Positions 48,438 through 60,491 of a stretch of DNA of 64,000 nt are shown here, piece after piece; within the stretch, counting starts at the first letter, position 1, and each line of letters begins with the position of its first letter. The stretch covers positions 27,094,108 to 27,158,107 of the forward strand of contig OZ018408.1 of assembly GCA_963969595.1 (NCBI GenBank). Reading direction: 5' to 3'. The notes under the pieces are model-generated. The model was not told the DNA's origin. It saw only the letters and a list, made by a program, of their open reading frames with translations, and ran no database searches. The DNA comes from Neckera pumila (lineage: Eukaryota; Streptophyta; Bryopsida; Hypnales; Neckeraceae). A program made the translations under genes and the position numbers.

Positions 48438-51262
48438 ATGGGCCGAGTTGCGCAGCTTGCCAAGCGCTTCTCCGGGGCTGTGTCTTGGCTGCCCACAAGC
48501 TACACTGCGGGTACGTTTTCCACTTTTTGTGAGAATTTGATTTCGTAACGAAGATTTTCCTCCTCCTTCGCGATTTCGTCACTTCTTCCTGTGGCTTGCT
48601 TGCATGTTTGAGATCGTCGTCAGATATTTTACGAGGTCGTCTTGAGTCGCGGGTTGGGTTCATGGGCTTTGAGTTCTCGGCGGCGGTTTTTTTACCTTGT
48701 TTTGACGTCGTGTTTGGCAGATGTGGTAGGGGGCGAAGGAGCAGGGGGGTCTAGTTTGTTGTTCCGAAGGTGGGCTACGAAGAAGGCTGGAGGCTCCACG
48801 CAGAATGGCCGTGATTCGAAACCTAAGAATCTTGGTGTGAAAAAATACGGAGGACAGGTTCCCTACTCCACCTTGTCTTTTTTTTAATTTTTTCTCACCA
48901 GGTTTTCGTTTGTTGTTGTGAAAGATCGGGGATATTCTCTTTCGTCTCGGGTCGGAATTTCTTTAGCTCGGATCCAGTGTTGAGAGATGGCAATCTTTCT
49001 GCCAAATTTGGACCCCCACTGATCTTCGTAGAAAGCCTTCTCTTTTTGCCCTAATTATACCATTGTGAGTCGTTGTTGGTTGCTCTTTTGAATTGCTTGT
49101 GGTAGTCGTATTGGCGAATGCTATTTTTGATGGTTCTTGTTTTTTATTATGAGGCTCTCGGACGTAGCTAGCACCGTGTGCTTTCGAGGACCATCTTGAC
49201 AATAAGATGTTCTGGACGATGCGGTGCTCAGAGTGATCGTCGCAAAATGATTCGTCATGTTGTGGCAGCGGCCAGACAACCGTAGAACTCCTTCCACGGT
49301 GCTTGTGCTGCTTCTTGCGCTTGCCCTACTATTCAAGAGTTCACAGCTTTTCGCACCTAGGGTTTGTATGGTCCTCTTTATTCCCTAAAGAATCGAGTGG
49401 CTCTAATTGGGCCTCATGATTTTCTAGCACTTTTCAGGGGGGATATGGGACTTTTCTTTTGTTGAAATTGTTATTTATTTGTTTTTTACCAATACATGCA
49501 ATGTTCAGCATTGGTTTCAGTCATTTTTTCTTGGCCCCGTCTGAATTATTTAAGTATGAATCATTTTCACAATATGATTATATTCAAATCGGTTATTTTT
49601 AGACCGCGGAATCTTGGTCATTAGAGATTACGGTTTTTTTGAGGTTTACGCAGTTCATTTTTCTATTTGTGGCTAGTGGCTCAATGCTGTATGGAGATGA
49701 GGATACTTTCCCCGGACGATCGAAGCTAATTCCAATTGTGCTATTTATCTCGAACGAGCCAAGCCAGAAAAACTGTTCCTTTATGCTATGCGAGCTACTT
49801 GATTTCATTTTTGGGGTTTAGGGTTTACTGCATTCCCGTGTGTACAATGCTGTCGCTCTGTGCACAGTACTTGAATGGTGGAATATGCTAGAATGTTCGG
49901 CGAGTGGGCAGTTAGGCAGAGATTCTATGTCTGTCATTAACAATCATTTGCCAGAGATTTCAAGTCGAGCCATGATGATTCCATACACCAGTCTAATGCC
50001 AGTTCTGCTTCTGAGATCTGTGAATGATAAACTGGTCAAAGACTGAGCTCTTGTTTTGAAGTGATAAGAGATGGCTATGCTTGCAGTGATGACAAGAAAA
50101 TTTCGTCAAGCTCAACAGACTTGATACGGGGACAGAAACGTAGTTTCGCATCCCATATGATAGTTAACCCGCTGATCCGAGCAAGCATACCACTCGATCA
50201 ATATTATATTTTCATGTTCTTTGGTGTGCTACATTTGTACTCAAGGTGCGTGCTCGTGCATGCTTATGTCTCCTAGGCCATATGGCTGTATCTAAAGTGG
50301 AACATCGAGGATGCATACCCAGCCTATGAGTGCGGTATAATGCTTATCGCATTTCATATAATACAATTTTTTCATGTGGTTGGAGTCATGTGAAGATAAT
50401 AGAGTAGAGGTTGAGGTGTTATTTCTCTACCTCGTTAGTTACTCTTCACAAACGGATGGGCTTACAGTGCGCAAGCGCTGTAGGTATGTCACTGCTTCAC
50501 AGACCCGGCAAGCTCTTTGGAGCCATCATCTTGGTCTGTTTTAAGCAGGGACCACATCTTATTTTTTGTCACATTCTTGTTTGGTTTTGTTGGTTCAGCG
50601 CTATGATGATAATGCCGTGAGGCTTTTGTGAAGTGCTCAACGGAGTACTGTGGGCAAATCATCAAAACGACTTCTTCTTCCACTGAGCGCTTTTTGATAA
50701 CTGATATTAGGGACTGATTCATGAGCTCCATCATAACTTCTCAGATGATGTCTTCACTCATATCGTACATGTGGAATCCATGCACATTTTTTTTTTGTTC
50801 TTTTGAAAATTCATGACACATTCCTTCAGTCATCAAATTAAGTAATACTCATGAAATGGGAATAAAATAAGTCCTCTACGTAATCGTGTTGGTGGAAGGT
50901 CCTCTGCCTGATGGTCCATCGTAATTGGAGTGCTTCAAGTTTTGGATACTTGATCTAATGTCTGCAGGGCTTCTTATATTGAATGTTGTTCTTCACTGCA
51001 GAAGGTAATTCCAGGCAATATTATTGTCCGGCAGCGCGGCACACGTTTTCACCCCGGCGATTTTGTAGGCATGGGCCGAGATCATACCCTCTTCGCTCTT
51101 GCGGGTGGCCAGGTAAAGTTCGCCAAGGATTCTTTGACAGGTCGCAAATGGGTGCACGTTGAGCCCACTGGCGGTCCCCCCATCCACCCTGCCTACAGTC
51201 ATCTTAGCACCAAAACTACTGAGAATGCTTCGTCCCATGATACCACGCAGTCTGGGGTTTGA
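48438..51262 (+). CDS. MRPL27: Mitochondrial large-subunit ribosomal protein L27 (bL27m), three exons
   Basis: bL27 sits at the peptidyl-transferase centre of the ribosome large subunit. Exons 48438-48510, 48721-48857 and 51002-51262 join in frame to 156 residues. The N terminus [19 protein letters not shown] is a basic amphipathic presequence, followed by [20 protein letters not shown], the hallmark [15 protein letters not shown] start of mature L27, then [39 protein letters not shown] and GRKWVHVEP. The RRWATKK junction and presequence match plant mitochondrial L27, not the plastid type. The second intron is unusually long (2144 bp) for this window and contains only short meaningless frames. 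The gene is convergent with the hydroxylase. Confidence 0.93.
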
Positions 51263-52678
51263 AGTCAGAAAGTGCAGCTTCAGTGGTATATATTTTTCAC
51301 GAGTGAAGTTAGTGTTGTCACGAGGCTAGCATATTGCTAGCACAGGGTTACTTTCCCTTCTGAATGTTTATGATAGGGACCGTTCCTTGAAAGCACGTCC
51401 GGGTCTTCTGATCCGAAGAAGAAAAGGAGGTAATCATGATCGTAGTGTTGATAGATTCTTTGTCCTTGCATTGGCAGGCCTTGAAGATGGTATCGCTAAA
51501 TGTAGAGTCTTGGAAATGGCAGGCCACATGAGCGTTTTAAACGAGGAAATTGAGTGCTAAAGCTCTTCCGGTGCAGTGTTAGATCTGTATATTTTCAGAA
51601 ATTGGAAACTTTTTACTTTGATTCTAGTCAAGAACTTGAAAGATGATGCGTTTTTCGGAAAGATCCATTCTTATCACCCATTCGCATCTCTTTTTATGTT
51701 TAGTAGTAACAGGTCAGTAAGCATGCATATTGTGAAGGGAAGACTGAATTCAAGTTAGCCTAGGAAAATATCATAGGTATCCGTACATGAGGGTCAGATT
51801 TCTGAAAGCGAGTTTCCACGTCAGATTTTGAAATGTCCACATCACCTTGCACTAATCACAGATGACATGTCATTGTTCAAACAAAAGTGCTAAAAATTTA
51901 TGCCGAATCCAATTGTCAAATAGGGCTATTAAATTTCCTTTAGCCTTCATGGTAATACCTTCTCCAATGTGCATCTCATATGACAACCTCCATTTGCATG
52001 CGAAATTGTGATTGAAAGGGATTTCAAATATGTGAAAAAGGGCTGACAATTGCTGCGTCGCAAGACCTGTACTGTACTGTACTGTACAGAACTGTACTCT
52101 GATACCCCTTTGACATGCAATAGTTTATTCGGTTGCAGGACTCCGTTTCATCACTGTTTCATCATTGTTGCGTCACCATGGACTTTGCAACTGGAGCTCA
52201 TGCAGGAGAGAATGTCATGCACAGTAGGTACAGCGCTATCGCACTCCACGTAGCACTCATGTTCGTTGAGAAATTTCTATAAGCTAAACAACTCGTGGTA
52301 ACCAGAAAGGACGCTTGGACATAAAAATCCACTCACTGTAAACACACTGGCAGCAGAATTGGAGTTGCAATTTGCAAATGGCTTGTGCCCAGTCTCATAA
52401 ATCACCTACGTTACAACGAGATGACACCAAGCTTCACCTCAAGTCCCCAAGATTGCACTCTCTGAACTACACCTGTCTGAGTCATGCCGAAAAAATCCTG
52501 GGGAACAGTAGAAGTCGTGGTGCCAGGAATCAGCTACCTCGTATACCAAGACGTCGTGAATGGTTTGAAGTGCTGCTCTACTTGCTTGAATCTAACTCCC
52601 TGACTATGCGAAAATTGCGGTTCAAACCCTGAAGTATGGCACAAAATCGAATGTACAGAAACCATACGGTGTCGTTGA
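51263..52678. other. Convergent 3' UTRs and spacer
   Basis: This lies between the stops of L27 (+) and beta-carotene hydroxylase (-). A TACTG microsatellite occupies about 52069-52097. A plus-strand frame at 52372-52632 has no recognisable domain and is not called. Confidence 0.5.
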
Positions 52679-54816
52679 TCATTCCTTGCGAGACTTGGAC
52701 TTGGACATCAACAACTTTTGAAGCTCTGCCTCGCCTCCAACATTCTCCAGTTCCTTCAATGATGATTGCAACGAACAACACTCTGATGTTAGTAAAGGAA
52801 CTTGCCAGATTCTTCAGCAAGACCCTATGAACTGTGACACCTTAGCATTGGTCATGACTCGTAAGTTTTGGATGTCCATGATGCCCATTCTCACATTAGA
52901 GTGCCAGTACCAGAGCTAGCCCTCTGAAGAACGCTATTGCAAAATCACATTCTAAGACTGTGAAAGGGGGTTAGTACATTGAGGAAAGGAGAACCACGAC
53001 AATTAGGTATCAAATGTGCAAATCGCAAGGCAAGAATTGCAAAGTCTATTCTTAGTATGACAACATTCAAGGTGAAGGGTGAGGAGTGAAAAATGAATAT
53101 GATTGCATAGATGCACATGGATGCCAGTGAGTGAATGTAGAACCAAGCAGGAGCATTACTTTGTCAGTGCAGTATCTTAGCAAATGTAAACAGAAAGAGT
53201 GCAGTGCTTTAGTTGCTAAAGAGTAATATGGTAGACCTGAAGATTCAAATCTTGGAATTCACGGGAATTGCAGTTACCTGTGGACCGAGGAAAAGGCCAT
53301 ACGGAACGCCCTTGAAAAGATCCGCATGGTGAAGCTGGTACACAGAACAAATTTAATATAATCAGCATACGCAACCCAGGATGAAACAGATGAGCTCGAA
53401 GGTTAAATAGTTTTATGAGAACACCATTCCCGACCTGATGCGCAGCTGCCACTTTTTGGAGGTAAGGAACGTTGGCAATAGGCCCAACAGGAAACCTGCG
53501 GTGCACCAGCCCATCGTGGACAAACATATACGCCATGCCGAACATTGTGATCCCCAGACCTGCTCCGAAACAAAGACCCGGCACCAAGCCACTGTTGAAA
53601 AAGCCATACGCCATGAGCAAGATCGCGGGCACGGCATTAATGATCGCAAACACGTCGTTCATTTCAAATGGTCCTTCTCGCGGTTTGTGATGCGACTGCA
53701 ACACACGCAACAAGGCTTCATCACACACGATTACAGACCAAGGATCCATGGACCATCTTGATTCATCAAAAATGCGGCCAAATTTCATATCACTAGCCTC
53801 AGTCAACAGCATTGCATGTGTTGGTCCCAAAGGACACCAATTCATGCAGAACATTCGTGAATGGGAAGGCAGAGTGGTTCAACAGGATCACTGTACCAAG
53901 AATATATTTGTGTTACAGTGGCCCACTAATAGATGGGTAAGATTGCATTCAAGATGTTCTACAGCATAGCCTTGATTCATTGAAAGCAAAGGGTCCCCAG
54001 CCTTAAAGTTCAAAAATGTTAAGTACCATACCAATTCCAAACTGCAAAAGGCAAGAGGCTGATAAGGTTTTACAATCAAGAAATGTAGGGGGTTTTGAGT
54101 GTTCACCTCGTGCATGTTCCAAAGCGAATCGTGCCAGAGGGCCTTGTGAGCCCACCGCGCCCAAAACTCCATGCCCACCGCCGCGCCAATGGCTAACGAG
54201 AATGTCCCAAAAATCTCCGCGTGGGGCACCGCTGAACCCTGCAGCAGCCACCTCAGAATTACGACACAGCTCTAACATTCCGGTTAGGCCGGGAACGACA
54301 TGGATAACAGGAAGCGCAAGTTGCGGCGATCGATGCGAGTACCTGCATTTGCCAATAGAATCGGTAATACACAGCGCCCCCTGCCAAGGTGATGAACCCA
54401 ATGCTGGAGGCTATGGCTGCCAACAAGTAGATCTTCCGCTCGCCCACCCTGTTCCGTTTCTTCTTCACCTGCTGTCCATGTTCGGAGGGATCCGACACCA
54501 ATGACGACGCGAATTCCATGGCGGACGCCCACGCACTCTTGGCATTGTCTGCTCCCGCAATCCAACGAGGAGGCTCCTCTGTTTCCACCGAAACCTGAAT
54601 CGGTTGTTCCTGGGGGGATGGACTGCTGGAGGCTGCGCACCGAAGCCTCAGTCTAGGTGAGGATTCCAATGCTCTTAAGCTAATGTTCTTCCCGGAAACC
54701 AACCTATGCCATCGATTCCTCCCCAAAGGATTGCACACGAGAACACCTACTGGATTCCGAAAGTCGCACAGCTGGTTCACGCATTGCAGATTGGGAATAT
54801 TACAACACTCCACCAT
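52679..54816 (-). CDS. BCH: Non-heme di-iron beta-carotene hydroxylase, plastid, five exons
   Basis: BCH hydroxylates the beta-rings of beta-carotene to make beta-cryptoxanthin and zeaxanthin in plastid membranes. Minus-strand exons 54816-54343, 54238-54107, 53695-53435, 53334-53278 and 52753-52679 join in frame to 332 residues. About 60-80 N-terminal residues form a Ser/Arg-rich transit region (SGKNISLRALESSPRLRLRC). Membrane segments include IYLLAAIASSIGFITLAGGA, FGTFSLAIGAAVGMEFWARW and VFAIINAVPAILLMAYGFF. All four histidine boxes for the di-iron site are present: HKALWH, HESHH (across the exon 2/3 joint), HDGLVH and HQLHH (across the exon 3/4 joint). VPYGLFLGPQ and ELENVGGEAEL finish the protein. 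The first ATG in frame is at 54816; the gene looks intact. Confidence 0.95.
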
Positions 54817-55536
54817 CTTGCCCGCAACAATCAACCAACTTAGCCTAATCCCGAATCAAAGTCTGGAATCCAAACTACTGCAGAACGAGATTGGATTGGA
54901 TTGGATTGCTTCACTCGACTAAACATGCACAGAGCGCGCCTCTCACTCTATCTGAGCCACGATACAGACTGAAACGCATCCTGCACCGCGTCTGAAGTGG
55001 CTCCTTCTCTGTGCTATGTCAATGCTGTTTCCCCACATCGCAGATCTCCAGTGTCTCAGTACTACCTGGAATTGGCAGCCACCAGGAGCAACCCCACCCA
55101 AGAGTCTACATAGAACTGAGATGGGTAATGCTCGACGATACTTGTACTGCATGCAGATGAGTGAGCTCGCGTTGGGGGCTGCTCGCATGTATAGACATGA
55201 GAAAAGGAATGCCAGTGGTGGACTGAGATTTGGGCAGCTGAGGAAATGATGAAGCGAAGTTCGGGGATGGAATGAATGAAAGCAGGAAGACTGGCGTCGG
55301 GTTTGCGCGGCGGCAGATGGGCCGTGGGCCGTGGAGGTCGGACCGTGGGCGACGGTCCAGTTTCGTGGCTGGGCGGATACTGTTGGATAGCGCGAGGGTG
55401 ATCGACGACGCTCCATTGGTTCCAGGCAGCTGACAATCTGGCCACGTGGATACGTCCTTGCGACTTGTGTCGCCCATGAGTCCAAGGACTGGGGACAACG
55501 GACGTCGCCACTGTCTTCGCCACACAGACTGGGTCA
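54817..55536 (-). promoter_or_regulatory. Upstream region of beta-carotene hydroxylase
   Basis: GC-balanced sequence, probably promoter and 5' UTR. Long overlapping frames on both strands (for example 55106-55648) reflect low stop density in GC-rich DNA and show no homology signal. Confidence 0.4.
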
Positions 55537-55600
55537 CTAGGGGCCCGCGATTTCGCGGGGTTCGGTCTTTCGACCGACCCCCAAAAAAGCCGGGTGGGTT
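55537..55600 (-). mobile_element. Probable Helitron 3' terminus
   Basis: Read on the minus strand, a perfect GC-rich hairpin (CCCGCGA-AA-TCGCGGG, plus positions 55544-55559) is followed after three bases by CTAG (55540-55537) and then T. A 3'-terminal hairpin, CTRR end and T flank are the Helitron signature. A second perfect hairpin (TCGGTC-loop-GACCGA, 55562-55577) lies just inside. The 5' TC end, expected at a higher coordinate, was not identified. Confidence 0.5.
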
Positions 55601-56622
55601 TAACATAGGTGGGTTGGGGGGAAATTTTTTCAATCTGGGAATTCTCACTAAAATTTTACCTGATTTTCAGGCTTATTTATCCTATTACCACACTTCAGGT
55701 TTGGGAATGGGATTTCCATGTCAGATTCGGTTTGGAGAGGTCTCCCGTCACCTTCAACCAATTACAAGAAGACACCTAGCATTGCTAGACTCAATTGACC
55801 AAGTGGACTCATAACATTGTTATCCAATATCCTTTTGCTTTTAGTGGGAGCTCCAATATGGCAACTTCCTAGCTAGCTCATCAGGGCTTCTTTTTCTAGC
55901 GAAATTTCGCCAGAGTCTGCCAAATCTGGCCACTAGGGCTCTGTCCCTCCAAAAACTGGCATGTGCTTCACTGCCAAAAGGGAGGACATGGGTCCAAAAA
56001 AAAAGCTCTATAGCTCATGACTCTCTTGCAATTTTCCACTCATCCAATGACACTAGTGTTACAACTTCCTAACCAGCTATGATTCTCTATATATTATAAC
56101 TAAGTTCATTCCCAAGCATGCATATAGGGAGAATTTTTATTGTTGGTTAGCAATGTTATGTTTTATGTTGAATTGGGCCCTTGCATGGGGTAGTGTGTGT
56201 GATGCTACAATAGTTTATCAAGGTTATAGTGTTCTAAATTAATATAGATTGAAAACAAACCCTAATGAACAAATTTCCACCCAATTTTTTTTATAGTGAT
56301 ATTAATTTTTGCACTCTCGCTAGTAGGACAAGTGAATGTGTCTTTTGCATTAGAAAGGAGGGAAAGTGGATCAAAATTGCCAAAAAAAGCTTTTTTATTT
56401 TTAGGAATATCATTGTTGGAAGTGGTAATATAATTGATGGAAGGATACACAAACATTGATGAATTATTTTAAACTACTTTGCATTCTAGGAGGCTCACTC
56501 CACCAATAAAAAAACATGGGTCAGAATCCCCTATCATTTTTAATGATTAAATGCATTTCTAATGTCATTGTGATATTGATCAAAACTTTGTACCAAAATC
56601 AACTTATTTTGTATTAGAAATG
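55601..56622. other. Non-genic spacer, possibly Helitron body
   Basis: No gene was recognised. AAATGCATTTCTAAT near 56548 is mirrored by ATTAGAAATGCATT near 56614, a loose palindrome just before the next element. Confidence 0.4.
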
Positions 56623-56918
56623 CATTAGATGAGATTCAGGGGTCTTGGAGGGCTTTGAGTTCCCCTACTGTCTACTGCGTTCCCAGACTACGGGAACGCA
56701 ACAGCAGCAGCTAGCTGATGTGGTCAAGCGACTGCCACGTCATTTTTTTTAAAAAAATTACTTAAAATGATATTTTGGTAAAAAAAAAAAATTTTTTTTT
56801 TTTTTTTGAAAAAAAAAACTTATGATACATCCGTACCAGCGTTCACTGAATCTGGGCCGATCGGGGAACATGCCTGAAACGGCCCTCCAAGACCCCCAAA
56901 TGTCATCTAATGCATCAC
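56623..56918. mobile_element. MITE-like element with about 30-bp imperfect inverted ends
   Basis: GCATTAGATGAGATTCAGGG plus GTCTTGGAGGGC on the left mirrors GCCCTCCAAGACCCCCAAAT plus GTCATCTAATGC on the right. A perfect 8-bp hairpin GCGTTCCC/GGGAACGC lies at about 56687-56709, and A- and T-runs occupy about 56747-56818. No clear target duplication was found. The GGAGGGC core is shared with the inserts at 22.3-23.05 kb. Confidence 0.6.
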
Positions 56919-57706
56919 ATCAACAAACATTGAAATGACTTGCAAGCAATGCAAAAATGACTTTGGAAAAGGATTAAATCCCTCATAGCAATGCATTTTT
57001 GACACCACAGAAAATCCAAATTCATATGATAAAATACCTTTTGGCTTTTGCAAATTCTCTTAGAGCAATTGATCTATTGTTGTACATGTATCATATATTT
57101 TTTCCACAAAGATGGTCTCCTATTTGGCTCTAAATTGCTAAATTGCAAAAGACCAATTTGTTGTTATTTTTCAATGATAAATAGTTTTATTATTTTTAGT
57201 AGGTGAAATAATGTGATTGACCAAATTGAAAGTTGTAAATTTAATCAGTCAAATTACAACCAATCTTGGTTATACAATTTTCTTACCATTGTTTTGCTAC
57301 TTTCATTGTCTTTTTGCTAAAATCTTACTAAATTTTAGTATTGACCACCTATACAATAGAAAAATGTGAATAGCTAAGATTATTTTCAATCAATACACCT
57401 AAAATTAGTTAAATTTCAGATGAAGTTTATTAATTTAGATAAATTTATATATGAGAGAGTTTAATTGATAGATGGACGAAAAATAGACCACTTTGCATTC
57501 GAAGGTTTTTGTCGCACTTCCAATAAGGAAACAAATAAAATCATTGATCCTAAGTCTAAGTCCAATTTTTACAAACACATCATGAAAAGGTGAACCAGCC
57601 TATTACCACTTTCCGCCCTAATATATCCAAGGGATACATTTCAAAATGTTCGCCGTAGTTATGTAAAGATTGAATTGGAATTCAAGTAGTAGTAGGTTGG
57701 TTCACA
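56919..57706. other. AT-rich spacer, nothing identified
   Basis: No coding or repeat signal was found that I could define. Confidence 0.4.
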
Positions 57707-57710
57707 TTAA

Positions 57711-57965
57711 CCCCTCAACGCCCTTGGTTTGTTTGACTTATGAGTGCACTAGTTTCCAAAAATTGTGCCGCACACAATAATTGAGGTGGATTGTGATGTC
57801 TTCACCGTTAGAATGAGTGACCAGCTTCATCGCATAGTAAATGCAACATCAAAATCTGAAATCGAGCGATTGGATTGTTTTCTTGTAATGTGCAATTTGG
57901 TGGTGGTGGGGGGGGGGGGGGGGTATTCACAGTGGACACTTTTTGTCCTCTTTGGTGGTGAGGGG
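57711..57965. mobile_element. TTAA-flanked short element (255 bp) with a 16-G run
   Basis: TTAA at 57707-57710 and 57966-57969 flank tips CCCCTCAACGCCC and GGTGGTGAGGGG. An uninterrupted G16 lies at 57908-57923. Confidence 0.65.
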
Positions 57966-58020
57966 TTAACCATTACTTAGGCTTCAAGAATTTGGGAAAT
58001 CAATTGCTGTTGATTGCATA

Positions 58021-58307
58021 GGACATTAAATCCGTCCCACAAAGTAGAACTAGCAGGGTTAATTTTGTGTTTTTCAAAATAAAAGTAAAAGAAAAGCCCC
58101 CTACTTTGTGTCGTGTCTAAGGTATGTGGTAGACGTTTCTAAGCTAATTTGAGTCTTCGACTGCAAACATGAATTCAGAATTTGCAAAAAAATTGTGACA
58201 AATGAAAAATTTATAAAATGAATTTGGGACAAATAAAAAAATTCTACATTTTTTCTCGCGATAAATCCACCCTGTTGGTTCCACTTTGTGGGACAGGTTT
58301 AATGTCC
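58021..58307. mobile_element. MITE-like element with 38-bp inverted ends (287 bp)
   Basis: The left end GGACATTAAATCCGTCCCAC, continuing AAAGTAGAAC, mirrors the right end at 58270-58307 (GTTCCACTTTGTGGGACAGG, then TTTAATGTCC) with about five mismatches. It is non-coding; no duplication of flanking bases is evident. Confidence 0.7.
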
Positions 58308-58336
58308 CCCATTGACTGCCACCATAGCGGTAAGCT

Positions 58337-58513
58337 TAAGGTAGAGGCACCCAATGGCATCTTTATATCCAATGACATCCCTTTCTAGGAAGCGGTATCA
58401 TTCTGAAACACAATTCTAGGTAGACTATACATGGCTTGTTATTCCAATCAAACAATAATAAGCTATGTTTAATATGTCTACTGTACAGGACGCCATTGGG
58501 TGCCTCTACCTTA
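58337..58513. mobile_element. MITE with a perfect 22-bp inverted repeat (177 bp)
   Basis: Positions 58337-58358 (TAAGGTAGAGGCACCCAATG plus GC) are the exact reverse complement of 58492-58513. The outermost TAA/TTA bases could be part of a TWA-type target duplication, but the exact edge is ambiguous. Confidence 0.75.
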
Positions 58514-58940
58514 CATCAATCAAGTACCAGAAGTAAGTTAACTCTTCCTCCTTGCCAAAGGGCTGTAATAAGTTGTGTCGTGTTAGAACCTGCAATTTGA
58601 CCTCTGAGCTTGCACTGACTGCTGTCCCGTGGATTTGATCCAGGTGCCTGACACGGAGATCCCTCCAGAGATGTGCCAAGCTAAGTTACAAGCGATTCTA
58701 GTCTCCAAGGGGGGAATCAGTTGGAGCTTTTTAACTTAGCCATTTTCTGGTATCCTTTATGGGTCCGAACTAAACCAACCACAATATGGAGTCTAAGTAA
58801 GTGATTACATAACCTTAAAAAAAAAATGTATATTCAACTAAGGTGAAAATACCCAAAAGAATCCGTGTCTCCATTCCTGACATTCAAGTAGACTGCTTTT
58901 GAGGGTGTCCCCCAAAATGCAATTAAAGTGTTTTCTGTAC
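58514..58940. other. Spacer, nothing identified
   Basis: GGATTTGATCC near 58633 resembles a tRNA B box, but no A box or cloverleaf was found. Confidence 0.35.
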
Positions 58941-58944
58941 TTAA

Positions 58945-59840
58945 CCCCTAAAGGACCAAGGCCTTTTTTCTGCCAAAAAACCCTCAAAACAGCCATTTCT
59001 AGAGCAAAGAGTAAAAAAATTCTGAAAATTGTTTTTTTTGCACATCCAACCGTAAGATCTTATACCTAACTAGAATTTCAGAATTTTTGACCACATAGAT
59101 TGCAAGATATCTACTTTTAAAGTGAAAAAAACAAGATTTTCAGCACATTGTGGGACTAGATTTTTTGACTTTGAACATTTTTAACTTAAATTTTTAGCAC
59201 TATAGAGTTTTGAGCTTTAAATCTTTATAGTGGAGAATTGAGTTGAGGGTCTAGAAAAAAAAATTCAAAAGAACTTAATTTTCATTCTTAAAAGAATTGT
59301 TAAGTAGAAGATAGTACAAGATAGGGAAAATCTAAAATATTAATATCTTTTAGATGGAATTAAAATGCACTAATCCCAATGGTGAGATCGTTCTAGCAAG
59401 AAAACTAAACCATGTGGAACATTTTTTTTTGAAAAATTGCAAAAATTGCATTCCAAAATGAATCCTACAAGTTACATATTTCAAGAAGATGCTCTAATTG
59501 CCCAAAAAACAAGATTGTCCATAACTTTCTCATAAAAAACCTAAATGAAATGAATCAAAGCTTTCCAAATAGGCAAAAATATAATCTATAAGGGAAAAAT
59601 AATAATTTAAAAATTAAATTTTTTGCAAAATTTTTTTGCTGCCCCCTCTCCCCTATTTTGAGCTTATTTGGGCATGACTGTTGTTCCCGGGCACTGATTG
59701 AAAAAAAATTTATATTCCCAAAAAGCTTATCAGTTATTCTATCTTCAAAAAAGTTTCAGAAAATCATGACAAAAATTCAGCCCGTAGGTACCTGCCCAAA
59801 ATCCCATTTGTCCCCAAAACGGACAATGGCCCTTTAGGGA
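58945..59840 (-). mobile_element. TTAA-flanked non-autonomous element, reverse orientation (896 bp)
   Basis: TTAA at 58941-58944 and 59841-59844 flank tips CCCCTAAAGGACCAAGGCC and GACAATGGCCCTTTAGGGA. Interior landmarks (AGCCATTTCTAGAGCAAAGA near 58993, AAGATGCTCTAATTGCCCAA near 59487) match the copy at 46713-47633 in the same order. Confidence 0.8.
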
Positions 59841-59844
59841 TTAA

Positions 59845-60349
59845 CTATGATTGGTTGACTATTTGATTCTCTAGATTTTGGTATCATGACCAAGCTACAC
59901 GACGGTTTTTAGTGGCCTAGGGAGTTCTACTTTGAAAACTCAATAACAAACAAATGTCTTATCCAAAAATTCTAATTTTTTAATTTGAAAATTAATGATT
60001 TTCAACTGCTAAAGTGCTAATGCTACAGAAATATTTTATTTCTCTCGAAAAAGGTGCCTCCAGTGGGACGGTGTGTTCACACAAACATGAAGCCCCAACA
60101 CAACTGAAGCTCTCTGAGTCAGTGATTGCAGGTGAGTCCACGTAAACTCCTTCCCTGGCTTCCACGTAAACTCCTTCCCTGGCTTCCACGTCAGTGCTCT
60201 TTCAAAATTGGCATGAAGAAGGCCTCTTTCCACTTGCTCACATGCTCAGTCACCACGTAGCTCTTCAGTCTTCACTTGGGAGCTTCAAATGTGCCCATCT
60301 TTCTTCTGATCAATGGCATTCGCCGCCTGCTTGAACAGCACAAGGGGGC
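59845..60349. other. Spacer with a 24-bp tandem duplication
   Basis: CCACGTAAACTCCTTCCCTG plus GCTT is repeated twice in tandem at about 60138-60185 and starts a third time. No gene was identified. Confidence 0.5.
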
Positions 60350-60352
60350 TAA

Positions 60353-60491
60353 GGGCCTCTTCACATTATGGCTGTCCAAGTCGAGAGGCCGTGGGACTCT
60401 GCAATATGATTGGTGGAACCGACGGACCCTGCAATATGATTGGTGGAAACAACGGATTCTCAACTTGGACAGCCATAGTGTGAAGAGGCCC
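60353..60491. mobile_element. Tourist-like MITE with TAA target duplication (139 bp)
   Basis: It starts GGGCCTCTTCACATTATGGC, mirrored by GCCATAGTGTGAAGAGGCCC at the right end; the inverted repeats run about 29 bp with one mismatch. TAA flanks both sides (60350-60352 and 60492-60494). Between the arms, GGACCCTGCAATATGATTGG is tandemly duplicated, following a related GGGACTCTGCAATATGATTG copy. Confidence 0.8.

Noticed and set aside
54943..55648. Several frames of 120-180 codons on both strands
   Set aside because: GC-rich upstream DNA of the hydroxylase gene has few stops; mutually overlapping frames with Pro/Arg-rich translations and no domains.
58560..58740. Possible tRNA-derived SINE
   Set aside because: A B-box-like GGATTTGATCC is present, but no A box at the proper distance and no cloverleaf could be drawn.
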